A stretch of DNA of 39,560 nucleotides from Gp6-AA40 sp032156805 (GCA_032156805.1 JALDXQ010000053.1:1-39560), one strand, 5' to 3'. Positions 1-8,348 are shown, numbered from the stretch's first letter. Program-made: numbers and translations. The notes: generated by a model from the letters alone, not told the origin.

Positions 1-77
1 AGAGCCGAGAGCCGAGAGCCGAGAGCCGAGAGCCGAGAGCCGAGAGCCGAGAGCCTAGAGCCCAAAGCCGAGAGCCG
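1..77. repeat. In-phase heptamer tandem repeat
   Basis: Eleven consecutive 7-bp units fill these bases. Seven are exact AGAGCCG (1-49), followed by AGAGCCT, AGAGCCC, AAAGCCG and AGAGCCG with no loss of phase. The array runs off the left edge of the window, so its full length is unknown. It stops one base before a TATAAT box. A related array lies at 31967-32036. Confidence 0.95.
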
Positions 78-78
78 A

Positions 79-103
79 TATAATCGCCACGCTTCAAGGA
101 GGT
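79..103 (+). promoter_or_regulatory. -10 box and ribosome binding site after the repeat
   Basis: A perfect TATAAT lies at 79-84, immediately after the heptamer array, and AAGGAGG at 97-103 precedes the GTG start at 108. The -35 position falls inside the repeat and does not resemble TTGACA. The implied transcript would start near 91 with a leader of about 17 nt. The ribosome binding site is seen directly; the promoter role is inferred. Confidence 0.6.
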
Positions 104-107
104 TCCC

Positions 108-1322
108 GTGCGCAAGATGCTGACGAACGGCAGGTTTGTCCTCGTCCTGGTCGTGCTCACCGCCGCCGGCGTGCTGGTCGCGCGGGAACTGGCCGGGCAG
201 AACCGCAACTCCGCTCAGGCACCGTATTTCGAGGTCGATCCGTTCTGGCCCAAGCCGCTGCCGAATCACTGGCTGCTGGGTTCGGCGATTGGCGTGTCGG
301 TCGACGAGCGCGATCACGTCTGGATTATTCATCGCGGCTCCGCCACGCTCGGGAACAACGAGAAGGGTCTCGAGCTCGAGCCGCCGACAGGCGAGTGCTG
401 CGCCGGCGCACCGCCGGTGCTCGAGTTCGATCCGGAAGGCAACCTCGTGAGCCACTGGGGCGGTCCCGGCGAAGGGTACGAGTGGCCTTCGTCCAACCAC
501 GGCATCACGATCGACCACAAGCAGAACGTCTGGATTGGCGGCAATGGTCCGGAGGACGCACAGGTCCTGAAGTTCACCAGGGCAGGGAAGTTCCTGCTGC
601 AGATCGGCAAATCCGGCGCGCGCAAGGGACCGAACGACGCGAAAGGCCAGCCAACGTATGTCGGCGGCAGCAACGACCAGCAGGCGTACGGCCGTGTCGC
701 GAAGATCTTCGTTGACCCTGTTGCCAACGAGGCGTATCTCGCCGACGGCTACTTGAACAAGCGCGTCGCGATCGTCGATGCGGACAGCGGCAAGTTGAAG
801 CGGTACTGGGGCGCGTACGGCAACAAGCCGGACGACGCCAACCTTGGCCCCTACAAGCCCGAGGCGCCACCTGCGCAGCAGTTCCGCAATCCGGTGCACT
901 GCGCCGATCTGTCACGCGACGGGTTTGTCTACGTGTGCGATCGACAGAACAACCGGCTGCAGGTCTTCACCAAGGAAGGGAAGTTCGTGAAGGAAACCTT
1001 CATTGCGAAGAACAGCCTGAGCGAAGGGGCGGTCTGGGACGTCGCCTTCTCGCGCGACCCGGCGCAGACCTATATCTTCGTCGCCGACGGCCGCAACATG
1101 AAGATTCGCGTGCTGCGCCGCGACACGCTCGAGGAGTTGACCAGCTTTGGTGACGGCGGACGTCAGCCGGGCCAGTTCTACGCGGTGCACAGCATCGCGA
1201 CCGACTCGAAGGGCAACCTCTACACAACCGAAACCTACGAAGGCAAGCGCTTGCAGAAGTTCGCCTACAAGGGCATGCGATCGGTATCCAAGCGGGAACA
1301 GGGGACAGTGTGGCCACGATGA
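108..1322 (+). CDS. Secreted six-bladed beta-propeller (NHL-like) protein
   Basis: A 404-residue protein with an N-terminal hydrophobic segment (about residues 9-25) that should export or anchor it. The rest shows recurring propeller-blade patterns such as GVSVDERDHVWI, GITIDHKQNVWIGG, CADLSRDGFVYVCDRQNNRLQVF and SIATDSKGNLYTTE, typical of NHL-repeat proteins. Database entries of this type are often named peptidyl-alpha-hydroxyglycine amidating lyase-like, but I see no basis for assigning that reaction. The GTG start is fixed by AAGGAGG five bases upstream. Its stop overlaps the start of the PQQ dehydrogenase gene, so the two are probably co-translated. A role in periplasmic oxidation beside the dehydrogenase is inference. 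Confidence 0.85.
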   Translation: MRKMLTNGRFVLVLVVLTAAGVLVARELAGQNRNSAQAPYFEVDPFWPKPLPNHWLLGSAIGVSVDERDHVWIIHRGSATLGNNEKGLELEPPTGECCAGAPPVLEFDPEGNLVSHWGGPGEGYEWPSSNHGITIDHKQNVWIGGNGPEDAQVLKFTRAGKFLLQIGKSGARKGPNDAKGQPTYVGGSNDQQAYGRVAKIFVDPVANEAYLADGYLNKRVAIVDADSGKLKRYWGAYGNKPDDANLGPYKPEAPPAQQFRNPVHCADLSRDGFVYVCDRQNNRLQVFTKEGKFVKETFIAKNSLSEGAVWDVAFSRDPAQTYIFVADGRNMKIRVLRRDTLEELTSFGDGGRQPGQFYAVHSIATDSKGNLYTTETYEGKRLQKFAYKGMRSVSKREQGTVWPR

Positions 1323-3334
1323 CATTGCGAACGACGACACTCGGGGCACTGATTGCGGCGGCAACGATCGCGGGGATACAGGCCCCGCCGTTCACGGGCA
1401 CTGCAACGACAGTGTCCGCACAGGCCTCGTCGAACAGCAGTGAATGGCGGACGTACGGCTCGACGCTGGCGAGCACGCGATATGCGCCACTCGATCAGAT
1501 CAACGCCAACAATTTCGGCTCGCTCGAAGTGGCCTGGCGACTCAAGACCGATAATCTCGGTCCGCGCCCTGAGTTCAATTTCCAGTCGACGCCGTTGATG
1601 ATCGGCGGCATGCTCTATACGACCGCGGGCTCCCGTCGCGCCGTCGTGGCACTCGATGCCGCGACCGGCGAGATGAAGTGGATGTCCAGCCTCGACGAGG
1701 GCGAGCGTGGTCGCGAAGCGCCGCGTCAGTTGTCAGGACGCGGGCTGGCCTACTGGTCGGACGGCCGCTCGGCCCGCATCATCTACGTCACGCCGGGATA
1801 CCAGATGATCGCGCTCGACGCGAGCACGGGCCAACGCATCTCCTCCTTCGGCAGAAACGGCATCGTCGATCTGAAGGCGCAGATGGATCAGGAGATGGAT
1901 CCGGTCACTGGCGACGTCGGGCTCCACGCGGCGCCGATCATCGCCCGCGACGTCGTGATCGTTGGCGCCGCGCACACCGAGGGCAGCCGCCCGGTGAGCC
2001 GGCGCAACGACAAGGGCTACGTGCGCGGCTACGACGTGCGCACCGGGAAGCGGCTCTGGATCTTCCACACCATCCCGCGCCCCGGTGAGATGGGATACGA
2101 CACCTGGGAGCAGGGCTCCGAGGAGTACACGGGCAACAACGGTGTGTGGGGTCAGATGAGCGCCGATGAAGAACTCGGTCTCGTCTACCTGCCGACCGAG
2201 ATGCCCACCGGCGACTACTACGGCGGTCATCGTCCCGGTGTGAATCTGTTCAGCGACAGCCTCGTCGCACTCGATCTGAAGACCGGGAAGCGCAAGTGGC
2301 ACTACCAGTTCATTCAGCACGACATCTGGGACTGGGATCTGCCGTGCGCCCCGATCATCGCTGACGTGACGATCGATGGCCGGCTGCGCAAGATCATCAT
2401 GCAGCCGACCAAGCAGGGTTGGCTCTACGTGTTCGATCGCGTCACCGGCGAACCGATCTGGCCGATTGAGCGGCGCGCGGTTGAAGCCTCGGACGTGCCG
2501 GGAGAGAAAGCGCATCCCACGCAGCTGTTCGTGACCAAGCCGCCGGCGTACGAGCGGCAAGGTGTAGCGATCGACGATCTGATCGACTTCACGCCGGAGT
2601 TGCGCGCTGAGGCCGTGAAGCTCGCCTCCCGTTTCAAGATCGGTCCGATCTTCACGCCCCCGGTCGTCAGCAAATACGACGGTCCGTTGGGGACACTGAT
2701 GCTGCCAGCGGCCACCGGCGGCGCCAATTGGCAGGGCGGATCGTTCGATCCCGAGACCGGCGTCTTCTACATCTTCACCAATACTGAGGTCACCGCGCTC
2801 GGACTCGTGCCGGGCAAAGATCGTCCGAACGAGCCATCGGACATGACCTTCGTACGAGGCCAGGCCAAGGATCCCGCGAACCTCAAGGCCGCCGACATCC
2901 CGACGACGGTCCAGGGGTTGCCACTCATCAAGCCACCGTACGGCCGTATCTCCGCGATCGATCTGAAGCAGGGCACGCTCATGTGGCAGATCGCGCACGG
3001 CGAGACGCCGGACAACATCCGCAATCACCCGCTCCTCAAGGGACTCACGATTCCGAGGACGGGGCGCCAGGGTCGGATTGGCACGCTCGTCACGAAGTCG
3101 CTGCTCATCGCCGGAGAAGGCGGATTCTTCACGCTGCCCGATGGACGACGCGGGGCGATGCTGCGCGCGTACGACAAGGGCACGGGCAAAGAGGTGGGAT
3201 CGGTCTACATGCCGGCGCCGCAGACCGGATCGCCGATGACCTACTCCCTCAACGGGCAGCAGTTCATTGTCGTAGCCGTCAGCGGTCCCGGGTTTCCGGG
3301 TGAGCTGATTGCCTTCAGGTTGCCCAAAGCCTGA
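1319..3334 (+). CDS. PQQ-dependent dehydrogenase, periplasmic beta-propeller type
   Basis: About 671 residues, with a signal peptide over the first 35 or so (hydrophobic LGALIAAATIAG, then an Ala-Gln site). The mature protein begins with EWRTYGSTLASTRYAPLDQI and carries repeated tryptophan-docking blade motifs (LEVAWRLKT, GKRLWIFHT, GKRKWHYQF), as in quinoprotein alcohol or glucose dehydrogenases. There is no CXXCH haem site and no five-helix membrane domain, so electrons must pass to a separate carrier; the cytochrome c at 7142 is a candidate. The substrate is unknown. The ATG at 1319 overlaps the upstream stop as ATGA; a GTG at 1310 in the same frame is a possible alternative start. Confidence 0.88.
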   Translation: MTLRTTTLGALIAAATIAGIQAPPFTGTATTVSAQASSNSSEWRTYGSTLASTRYAPLDQINANNFGSLEVAWRLKTDNLGPRPEFNFQSTPLMIGGMLYTTAGSRRAVVALDAATGEMKWMSSLDEGERGREAPRQLSGRGLAYWSDGRSARIIYVTPGYQMIALDASTGQRISSFGRNGIVDLKAQMDQEMDPVTGDVGLHAAPIIARDVVIVGAAHTEGSRPVSRRNDKGYVRGYDVRTGKRLWIFHTIPRPGEMGYDTWEQGSEEYTGNNGVWGQMSADEELGLVYLPTEMPTGDYYGGHRPGVNLFSDSLVALDLKTGKRKWHYQFIQHDIWDWDLPCAPIIADVTIDGRLRKIIMQPTKQGWLYVFDRVTGEPIWPIERRAVEASDVPGEKAHPTQLFVTKPPAYERQGVAIDDLIDFTPELRAEAVKLASRFKIGPIFTPPVVSKYDGPLGTLMLPAATGGANWQGGSFDPETGVFYIFTNTEVTALGLVPGKDRPNEPSDMTFVRGQAKDPANLKAADIPTTVQGLPLIKPPYGRISAIDLKQGTLMWQIAHGETPDNIRNHPLLKGLTIPRTGRQGRIGTLVTKSLLIAGEGGFFTLPDGRRGAMLRAYDKGTGKEVGSVYMPAPQTGSPMTYSLNGQQFIVVAVSGPGFPGELIAFRLPKA

Positions 3335-3356
3335 TGTGAGATGAGAAACTAGCAGG

Positions 3357-5150
3357 GTGCCGAGACTGAAGATATTCGCCCTGCTGGTTCTTTCGTTCGC
3401 GACTGTGCCGCTCATCCTGAGCGGCCAGCAAACCTCAGAAAGAACCTTTCCCGCTCCGGCGGTCGGGGTCTCGTCAGCTGGTCTTCGTCAGACCGCCGAG
3501 AACTATTGGCAATGGCGACTCGCGGAGTCGCCCGAACTCGCCACGCGTGTCGGACGGACCGAGCACAACAACCGCTGGCGCGATCTTTCGAAAGCTGCGC
3601 GGCAGCGCGCACGGGTAGCGCGCGAAGAGTTTCTCCAGCAGACACTGTATGTCGGTGTTGGCAACCTGACGGCAAGTGAGCATCTGACCGTCGAGTTGCT
3701 CGAACACGAGTTGCGCACGGCGCTCGAGGTCGAGCCATACCAGGAGATGGTCGAGTCGGTGTCTCAGTCCGACGGCCTGCACAACCAGGTGTTCTCCGTC
3801 GTCGACCAGATGCCTGCGCGCACGGTGCGCGACTACGAGAACATCGTCGAGCGCCTGCGAGCGCTTCCGGCCTACATCGACCAGTCGATCGAGTTTCTGC
3901 AGGAGCAGCTTGCCGCGCGACATGCACAGCCGGCGATCGTGGTGAACCTGATGATCGAGCAGGTCGTGGCTCAGGCGAGTGCCACGCCGGAGGATTCACC
4001 GCTGCTGGTCGCATTCCGCAGCTTCCCGACCGAGATCTCGATGACGGAGCAGAACAGGCTTCGCTCTGATGCGCGCACCGCCTACACGCAGCAGTTCGTG
4101 CCGAGCTGGAAGAAGCTCGAAGCCTTCCTGCGCGACACCTATCTGAAGCAGGCAAGGGCGGACGTCGGGGTGAACTCGCTCCCCGAAGGGAACCAGAGTT
4201 ATGCCGCCTTGATCAAGCACTTCACGACAACGCGCACGGCGGCGAGCGAGATTCATCAGCTCGGCCTGAAGGAAGTGGCGCGCATCGAAAACGAGATGGC
4301 CCGGATTGCGCGCGATTCTGGATTCACAGGGAGTGTCACAGAGTTCGAGCGCCGGCTCGGGAACGATCCTGCGATGCACTTTTCGACGCAGGACGAGATG
4401 CTTCAGTACGCCCGTGACGTGCTTGGACGCGTGGAGCCGCAGTTGCCGCGCCTCTTCACGAGGTTTCCACAGACCAAGGTCGGGGTTCGCCCGATCCCCG
4501 CCGATCGCGAGGCGTCGACCGCATCGAATTACACCGCCGGGACGTCCGACGGATCGCGGCCCGCGTGGTTCAACATGAACACCTATCGGCCGCGCGATCA
4601 GACGCGCTACACCATTGAAGCGCTGGTACTGCACGAGACGGTGCCCGGGCACCACCTGCAGGTCGGTCTTGCCCGCGAGATCGAAGGGATCCCGGAGTTC
4701 AGACGAGTGTTCCGCTCGGCGTCATTCACGGAAGGCTGGGCCTTGTACGCCGAGTCACTGGGCGGCGAGCTGGGCGTTTATCGCGAGCCGGCCAACCGTT
4801 TTGGACAGCTGGCCAGCGAACAGTTTCGCGCGGTGCGTCTGGTCGTGGACACCGGAATTCACGCCATGGACTGGTCGCGCGATCGTGCGCGCGAATACTT
4901 TGCCGAGCACGTCCCGGCGCAGTCGCTGGCGGAGGTCGATCGCTACATTGCGCGGCCCGGCCAGGCGCTCGCCTACAAGCTCGGCGAGCTCGAGATCAAG
5001 AGGCTGCGACAGAAAGCCGAGCAGGCGCTTGGTACCCATTTCGATGTGCGAGACTTCCATGAAGCTGTGCTTCGCAATGGCGCGCTCCCGCTCGACGCGC
5101 TGGAGGCGCAGGTCGACGCGTACATTGCCGCAACCAGGGCTGCGAAGTAG
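3357..5150 (+). CDS. DUF885 family protein, putative secreted metallopeptidase
   Basis: 597 residues with an N-terminal signal sequence (LKIFALLVLSFATVPLILSG). The diagnostic feature is HETVPGHH at residues 426-433, the HExxPGHH motif of DUF885, a family related to zinc peptidases. A downstream FTEGWALYAE supplies the usual conserved glutamate region. Length matches the family. The GTG start lies 22 bp after the dehydrogenase stop in the same direction, so it probably belongs to the same transcription unit. Activity is inferred from the motif; the substrate cannot be read from the sequence. The upstream ribosome binding site is weak. Confidence 0.85.
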   Translation: MPRLKIFALLVLSFATVPLILSGQQTSERTFPAPAVGVSSAGLRQTAENYWQWRLAESPELATRVGRTEHNNRWRDLSKAARQRARVAREEFLQQTLYVGVGNLTASEHLTVELLEHELRTALEVEPYQEMVESVSQSDGLHNQVFSVVDQMPARTVRDYENIVERLRALPAYIDQSIEFLQEQLAARHAQPAIVVNLMIEQVVAQASATPEDSPLLVAFRSFPTEISMTEQNRLRSDARTAYTQQFVPSWKKLEAFLRDTYLKQARADVGVNSLPEGNQSYAALIKHFTTTRTAASEIHQLGLKEVARIENEMARIARDSGFTGSVTEFERRLGNDPAMHFSTQDEMLQYARDVLGRVEPQLPRLFTRFPQTKVGVRPIPADREASTASNYTAGTSDGSRPAWFNMNTYRPRDQTRYTIEALVLHETVPGHHLQVGLAREIEGIPEFRRVFRSASFTEGWALYAESLGGELGVYREPANRFGQLASEQFRAVRLVVDTGIHAMDWSRDRAREYFAEHVPAQSLAEVDRYIARPGQALAYKLGELEIKRLRQKAEQALGTHFDVRDFHEAVLRNGALPLDALEAQVDAYIAATRAAK

Positions 5151-5384
5151 GCCGTCGGGGTCGGGATCCGACGCTGGGGATTATTTCGCTCTTGCACAAA
5201 AGTATGAGAAATAATGAATTCTGTTGTATCCTCCCGTGGGAAAAACCGACGGGTCGAAGCGGCGTGGATTTGCGAAAGAGGAGAGTTCCTGACGAAGAAT
5301 TCAGAGACTCTTCAGGAGCCTTTTCGTCGTATGTCGGCTAGGATTTCCTACAGAGCTCGGTTCTGTCAGGGGAGGAACCACGAT

Positions 5385-5783
5385 ATGAAGCGTTACCTGG
5401 TTGTTCTGGCTGTCGCAGCGGGGTCCTTGCTGGCTGCGCAGGCATACGCCCATCACTCCTTCGCGGCCACGTATCTCGAAGACCAGACCGTGCAGATTGA
5501 GGGCGAGCTGGTGCAGTTCCTGTTCAGGAATCCGCACTCCTTCGTGCATGTCATGGTGAAGGAGAAGGATGGGTCGCAGGTGCGGTATGCCGTTGAGTGG
5601 GGTGGCGCTGGTCAGCTCGGTGGCCAGGGTGTTACCAGAGAAACGCTCAAGGCCGGCGACCACGTCATCATCACGGGTAGCCCGGGCCGCAATCCGAAGG
5701 ATCATCGCGTTCGGATGGTGACCCTGCACCGCCCGAAGGACGGATTTGGCTGGGGCAAGCGTCCCGGCGAAGTCGTCGACTAA
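5385..5783 (+). CDS. DUF6152 family exported protein
   Basis: A 132-residue protein with a clear signal peptide (MKRYLVVLAVAAGSLLAAQAYA) followed by the HHSF start of the mature chain and an OB-like core (VQIEGELVQFLFRNPHSFVHV, then AGDHVIITGSPGRNPKDHRVRM). This matches DUF6152, a small periplasmic family of unknown function common beside PQQ and cytochrome genes. The frame stays open upstream to 5214, but GGGGAGG just before the ATG at 5385 and the signal peptide fix the start there. The 234-bp gap upstream (5151-5384) contains an AT-rich stretch near 5190-5230 that may hold the promoter; I could not define its boxes. Confidence 0.88.
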   Translation: MKRYLVVLAVAAGSLLAAQAYAHHSFAATYLEDQTVQIEGELVQFLFRNPHSFVHVMVKEKDGSQVRYAVEWGGAGQLGGQGVTRETLKAGDHVIITGSPGRNPKDHRVRMVTLHRPKDGFGWGKRPGEVVD

Positions 5784-5810
5784 CGCAAGCCGTCGGTCCG
5801 AAATTCCAAG

Positions 5811-5855
5811 AGGGGCGTTTGAACGCATGCGCGTTCGACCGCCCCTTTTCTATTT
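5811..5855. terminator. Bidirectional rho-independent terminator
   Basis: A 16-bp inverted repeat (5811-5826 with 5831-5846) contains one mismatch and one wobble pair, closed by an ATGC loop. It is followed on the plus strand by CCCCTTTTCT. It lies between the convergent DUF6152 and sialidase-like genes and directly follows the stop of the latter. This is the clearest intrinsic terminator in the window. Confidence 0.85.
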
Positions 5856-7088
5856 GACGGGACCTGCGGCCGCCTTGACCTGATTCCCACCCTCGGTTTC
5901 CGTCCAGGCCAGTATCAACTCGTTGCCGGATCGCGTCATGCGCGGGTAACCACTGGCACGCACTGCTCCGGGAACATCAACGGCGGGGGAACGCTGCCCT
6001 GAAGGTGAGATGCGGCGCACCCTGAAGTGACTGCGTCCGCCGGCGAACTCCATCCAGCTGGCGATCGCCGAGCCGTCGTCCAGCATCTCGATATCCACGC
6101 GGCCCAGCGACGCTTCATCGTCAAGGCGGATCGCATTGCCCCAGGTCTTGCCGCTGTCCTGCGAGAACGCGACGAACGCACGTCCGTTGTCGTCTGGGGC
6201 CGCGAACCATGCCGCGGCCACCTGACGGCCGCGCGCACTCAGCGCCGGTCCGTTGATCGGGCATGCCTCGATCTTCCAGTTGTCATCGTGCAGCGAAACC
6301 CCGGCGCTCCACTTGCCAGCCTCGAGCCGCGACACCTTGACGTCGCGGATCTCCTCGTCGCTGCGATCGCGGAACGCCGTGAGGAGTCCGTCGCTCGTCA
6401 TGACAGTGGCCGTCTGACAGCACTCGCAGACTTTCGCGTTGACGACGGTCTCTGCTGTCTGCTTCCAGGAGGAATCGAAGCTGGCAAAGTAGAGGCCCAT
6501 CGAGCCGCCGAGCGGATCCGACGTGTTCAGCTCCTGATCGCGGCCGTCGAGCCAGACCATTCCGAGGCCGCCGTCGGCCAACTCGAGGAGCGAGACGAAT
6601 CCGTGCTGCGTCTTCGTCTTGTCATGGTGCGGAGTGAACGCCTTCGCCCATGTCTTGCCTTCATCGTTCGAGTAGGAGAGGTAGGTGTCGTAGGCCTCGA
6701 TGGTCTCGTCCGTGGTTGGATACCAGTTGGCAACGAGCGTCCCATTTTTCATGCGGAGCACCGAGGGCACGTCGGCGGTCGTGATGAACCAATCGCTGCC
6801 CGACGCAACCGTCCGCGGCTCAGACCACGCAGCCCCTGTCCGCTCCGAGAATCTCAGGGTGGTGTTTGTCTCGTCCTGATCGAGCCAGCTGAGAATTGCG
6901 CCCTTTGTCGAAGTTGTGAGCTGCGGATGTGCGCTTCCAGCACCCGCGGGCAGCTGGAGGGGTGCGAGTGCGACACCGAGGTCCAACGGACCGTCGTCCG
7001 ATGACGTTTCAGGTGACCGGCCGCACCCGGCAATGACGAGGACAAGGGGCAGGCACCAGGCACAAGTGCGTGTCAGGCAGTGAATCAT
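5850..7088 (-). CDS. Sialidase-like (BNR/Asp-box) lipoprotein
   Basis: 412 residues. The N-terminus is a lipoprotein signal, with LVLVIAGC placing the lipidated cysteine at residue 22. Two Asp-box motifs of the sialidase fold are visible, SYSNDEGKTW and FSQDSGKTW, plus many beta-rich blades, so the protein is a six-bladed exo-sialidase-like propeller. I cannot confirm the catalytic arginine triad, so enzymatic activity is unproven. A CECC cysteine cluster sits in the middle of the protein (VVNAKVCECCQTATV), which is unusual for an exported propeller. The start is supported by AGGAG five bases upstream (7094-7098 on this strand). It converges on DUF6152 and diverges from the cytochrome gene. 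Confidence 0.8.
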   Translation of the reverse strand: MIHCLTRTCAWCLPLVLVIAGCGRSPETSSDDGPLDLGVALAPLQLPAGAGSAHPQLTTSTKGAILSWLDQDETNTTLRFSERTGAAWSEPRTVASGSDWFITTADVPSVLRMKNGTLVANWYPTTDETIEAYDTYLSYSNDEGKTWAKAFTPHHDKTKTQHGFVSLLELADGGLGMVWLDGRDQELNTSDPLGGSMGLYFASFDSSWKQTAETVVNAKVCECCQTATVMTSDGLLTAFRDRSDEEIRDVKVSRLEAGKWSAGVSLHDDNWKIEACPINGPALSARGRQVAAAWFAAPDDNGRAFVAFSQDSGKTWGNAIRLDDEASLGRVDIEMLDDGSAIASWMEFAGGRSHFRVRRISPSGQRSPAVDVPGAVRASGYPRMTRSGNELILAWTETEGGNQVKAAAGPVK

Positions 7089-7128
7089 GAAAGCTCCTGG
7101 GCACGAGCATACATCCTTCCTCGTCGGT

Positions 7129-7134
7129 GATAAT
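7129..7134 (+). promoter_or_regulatory. -10-like GATAAT, seven bases before ATG
   Basis: GATAAT is separated from the cytochrome ATG at 7142 by seven bases (TAACCCC), the spacing expected if transcription begins at the ATG. No Shine-Dalgarno is present in between and no TTGACA lies 17 bp upstream. One of five such arrangements in the window. Confidence 0.45.
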
Positions 7135-7141
7135 TAACCCC

Positions 7142-7873
7142 ATGTTCACCCGAACCGTTGTTGGCCTGGCTGTGTTGCTGGCGTGTGGCGTCGGGCTCCG
7201 GGCCCAGGAGACGCCGCGTATCTGGCAGGGTGTCTACACGACGTCACAGGCCGAGCGCGGCAAGGCGGTCTTCAACACGACCTGCCTGCGGTGCCACGCT
7301 GAAGACCTGAGTGGAACGACGGCACCGCCGCTCAAGGGCGAGCGGTTTCAGAGCAGCTGGGGCGGCGATGTGATCGAAAGCCTCTTCACCAAGGTGCGCG
7401 ACACGATGCCCCCGAACTTCGGGACGATCCTCGATGCGCAGGTGAAGCTCGACATCGTGACCTACATCCTGCAGGTCAATGGTTTTCCGGCCGGCTCGGC
7501 GGAACTGGTCGTCGGCAGCACCGACCTTGCCAGCGCGCAGATTCTCCAGAAGGGCCAACAGGCTGGCGCGCAGCCCTTCTCGCTCGTCCAAACCGTGGGT
7601 TGCCTGACGAGCGGCGCGAACAATACGTGGCTGTTGACGCAAACGGCTGAACCCGTGCCCACCCGCGAGGAGTCGCCTTCTGACAGCGGGCTCGCAGCAG
7701 CGGTATCCAGACCGCTTGGCACGAAGACTTTCCGGCTGATCAGCGCGGTGCCGTTCAAGCCGGAGTCACAGACTGGTCAGAAGGTGGAAGCGCGCGGCTT
7801 GATCTACACCGAGCCGGGCGACGAACGGATCAATCTCACCTCGCTGCGCACGACCGGGGCGAGCTGCAAGTAG
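7142..7873 (+). CDS. Exported cytochrome c with C-terminal extension
   Basis: 243 residues with a signal peptide (FTRTVVGLAVLLACGVGLRAQ). One class I haem site, CLRCH at residues 48-52, is followed by TMPP, a likely methionine ligand region. The cytochrome domain ends near residue 125. The remaining 115 residues, including VGCLTSG and a final SLRTTGASC, form an uncharacterised extension with two cysteines that might pair. The natural partner is the PQQ dehydrogenase at 1319, which has no haem of its own; this is inference from proximity and chemistry. An in-frame GTG at 7127 is the alternative start, but the ATG gives the better signal peptide. Confidence 0.85.
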   Translation: MFTRTVVGLAVLLACGVGLRAQETPRIWQGVYTTSQAERGKAVFNTTCLRCHAEDLSGTTAPPLKGERFQSSWGGDVIESLFTKVRDTMPPNFGTILDAQVKLDIVTYILQVNGFPAGSAELVVGSTDLASAQILQKGQQAGAQPFSLVQTVGCLTSGANNTWLLTQTAEPVPTREESPSDSGLAAAVSRPLGTKTFRLISAVPFKPESQTGQKVEARGLIYTEPGDERINLTSLRTTGASCK

Positions 7874-7893
7874 GGCCGCAGCTCCGGGCGTTC

Positions 7894-8121
7894 TCAGTTG
7901 ATCGAACAGGAGCCTGGTCCGCGCGGGTCGCCGCACGACCCGCACGCGCCAACCGGCGAATCGGACATCGTGCTCGCGCCGTTGGTGTGGGCGGCAAACA
8001 CAGACAGGCGCCGCTGAAGCTCTTTGCCGTGGCAGGACGGGCACTCCGGCGCCTCGCTGCCGCGCACTAGGGCTTCGAATTCGTGGTCGCACTCTTTGCA
8101 GGCGTACTCGAACAAAGGCAT
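7894..8121 (-). CDS. FmdB-type zinc ribbon protein
   Basis: 75 residues. MPLFEYACKECDHEFE is the classic FmdB-family opening, with a zinc ribbon formed by C8, C11, C27 and C30. A glycine- and cysteine-rich tail (VGACGSCGDPRGPGSC) adds three more cysteines. Members are regulatory or putative metal-binding proteins; the exact role is unknown. It converges with the cytochrome gene, with only 20 bp between the stops. No Shine-Dalgarno precedes the ATG; instead a TAGAAT hexamer lies six bases upstream. Confidence 0.85.
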   Translation of the reverse strand: MPLFEYACKECDHEFEALVRGSEAPECPSCHGKELQRRLSVFAAHTNGASTMSDSPVGACGSCGDPRGPGSCSIN

Positions 8122-8127
8122 GTCTCT

Positions 8128-8133
8128 ATTCTA
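8128..8133 (-). promoter_or_regulatory. -10-like TAGAAT, six bases before ATG
   Basis: On the minus strand TAGAAT is followed by AGAGAC and the fmdB-like ATG. The spacing fits a leaderless start. The region upstream of the hexamer is filled by the 24-bp repeat array starting at 8135. Confidence 0.5.
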
Positions 8134-8134
8134 A

Positions 8135-8248
8135 CGCTGGTCGGTAGGAACTCACGTCGCTGGTCGGCGCGAGCTCTCTGGCGCCGGTCGGTGCGAACGC
8201 TCTGACGCCGGTCGGTACGAGCGCTCTGACGCGGGTCGCGCGAGATGG
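8135..8248. repeat. 24-bp tandem repeat array, locus 1
   Basis: Units begin at 8135 (23 bp), 8158, 8182 and 8206 (24 bp each), with a degenerate fifth at 8230-8248. The core is CGCCGGTCGGTGCGAACGCT with variations. Read in the direction of the fmdB-like gene, the array ends directly at its TAGAAT box. The same core occurs at 11606-11684 and 17174-17245. Confidence 0.9.
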
Positions 8249-8287
8249 GTGGCCCACGGTCAGTGCGGCTTTCTGATCGAAGTGGGA

Positions 8288-8326
8288 TCGCACCGACGAC
8301 CGAAGCGAGTTCGCACGGACAAGCCT
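8288..8326. repeat. Inverted copies of the 24-bp repeat
   Basis: The plus strand reads TCGCACCGACGACCGAAGCG and then TCGCACGGACAAGC. These are reverse-complement copies of the core in the array at 8135-8248. They face the serine hydrolase gene in the same relative orientation that the other copies face the fmdB-like gene. Confidence 0.7.
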
Positions 8327-8332
8327 CAAAGG

Positions 8333-8348
8333 CATGACACCTGTCATG
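8333..8348. promoter_or_regulatory. Perfect dyad CATGACA-CC-TGTCATG
   Basis: A 7-bp perfect inverted repeat with a two-base centre, located 75 bp before the serine hydrolase start. A partial half-site (GATGACAG) follows at about 8357-8364. Symmetry and position suggest a repressor operator. A weak TTGACG at 8374-8379 and GACACT at 8395-8400 could be the promoter just downstream. The regulator is not identified. Confidence 0.4.

Noticed and set aside
1733..3415. Long minus-strand reading frame opposite the PQQ dehydrogenase
   Set aside because: It is the antisense shadow of a strongly supported gene; the translation has no recognisable domain and is rich in Arg, His and Asp, as GC-rich shadows are.
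8135..8326. CRISPR array
   Set aside because: Units are contiguous 24-mers without unique spacers, and no cas gene is present.
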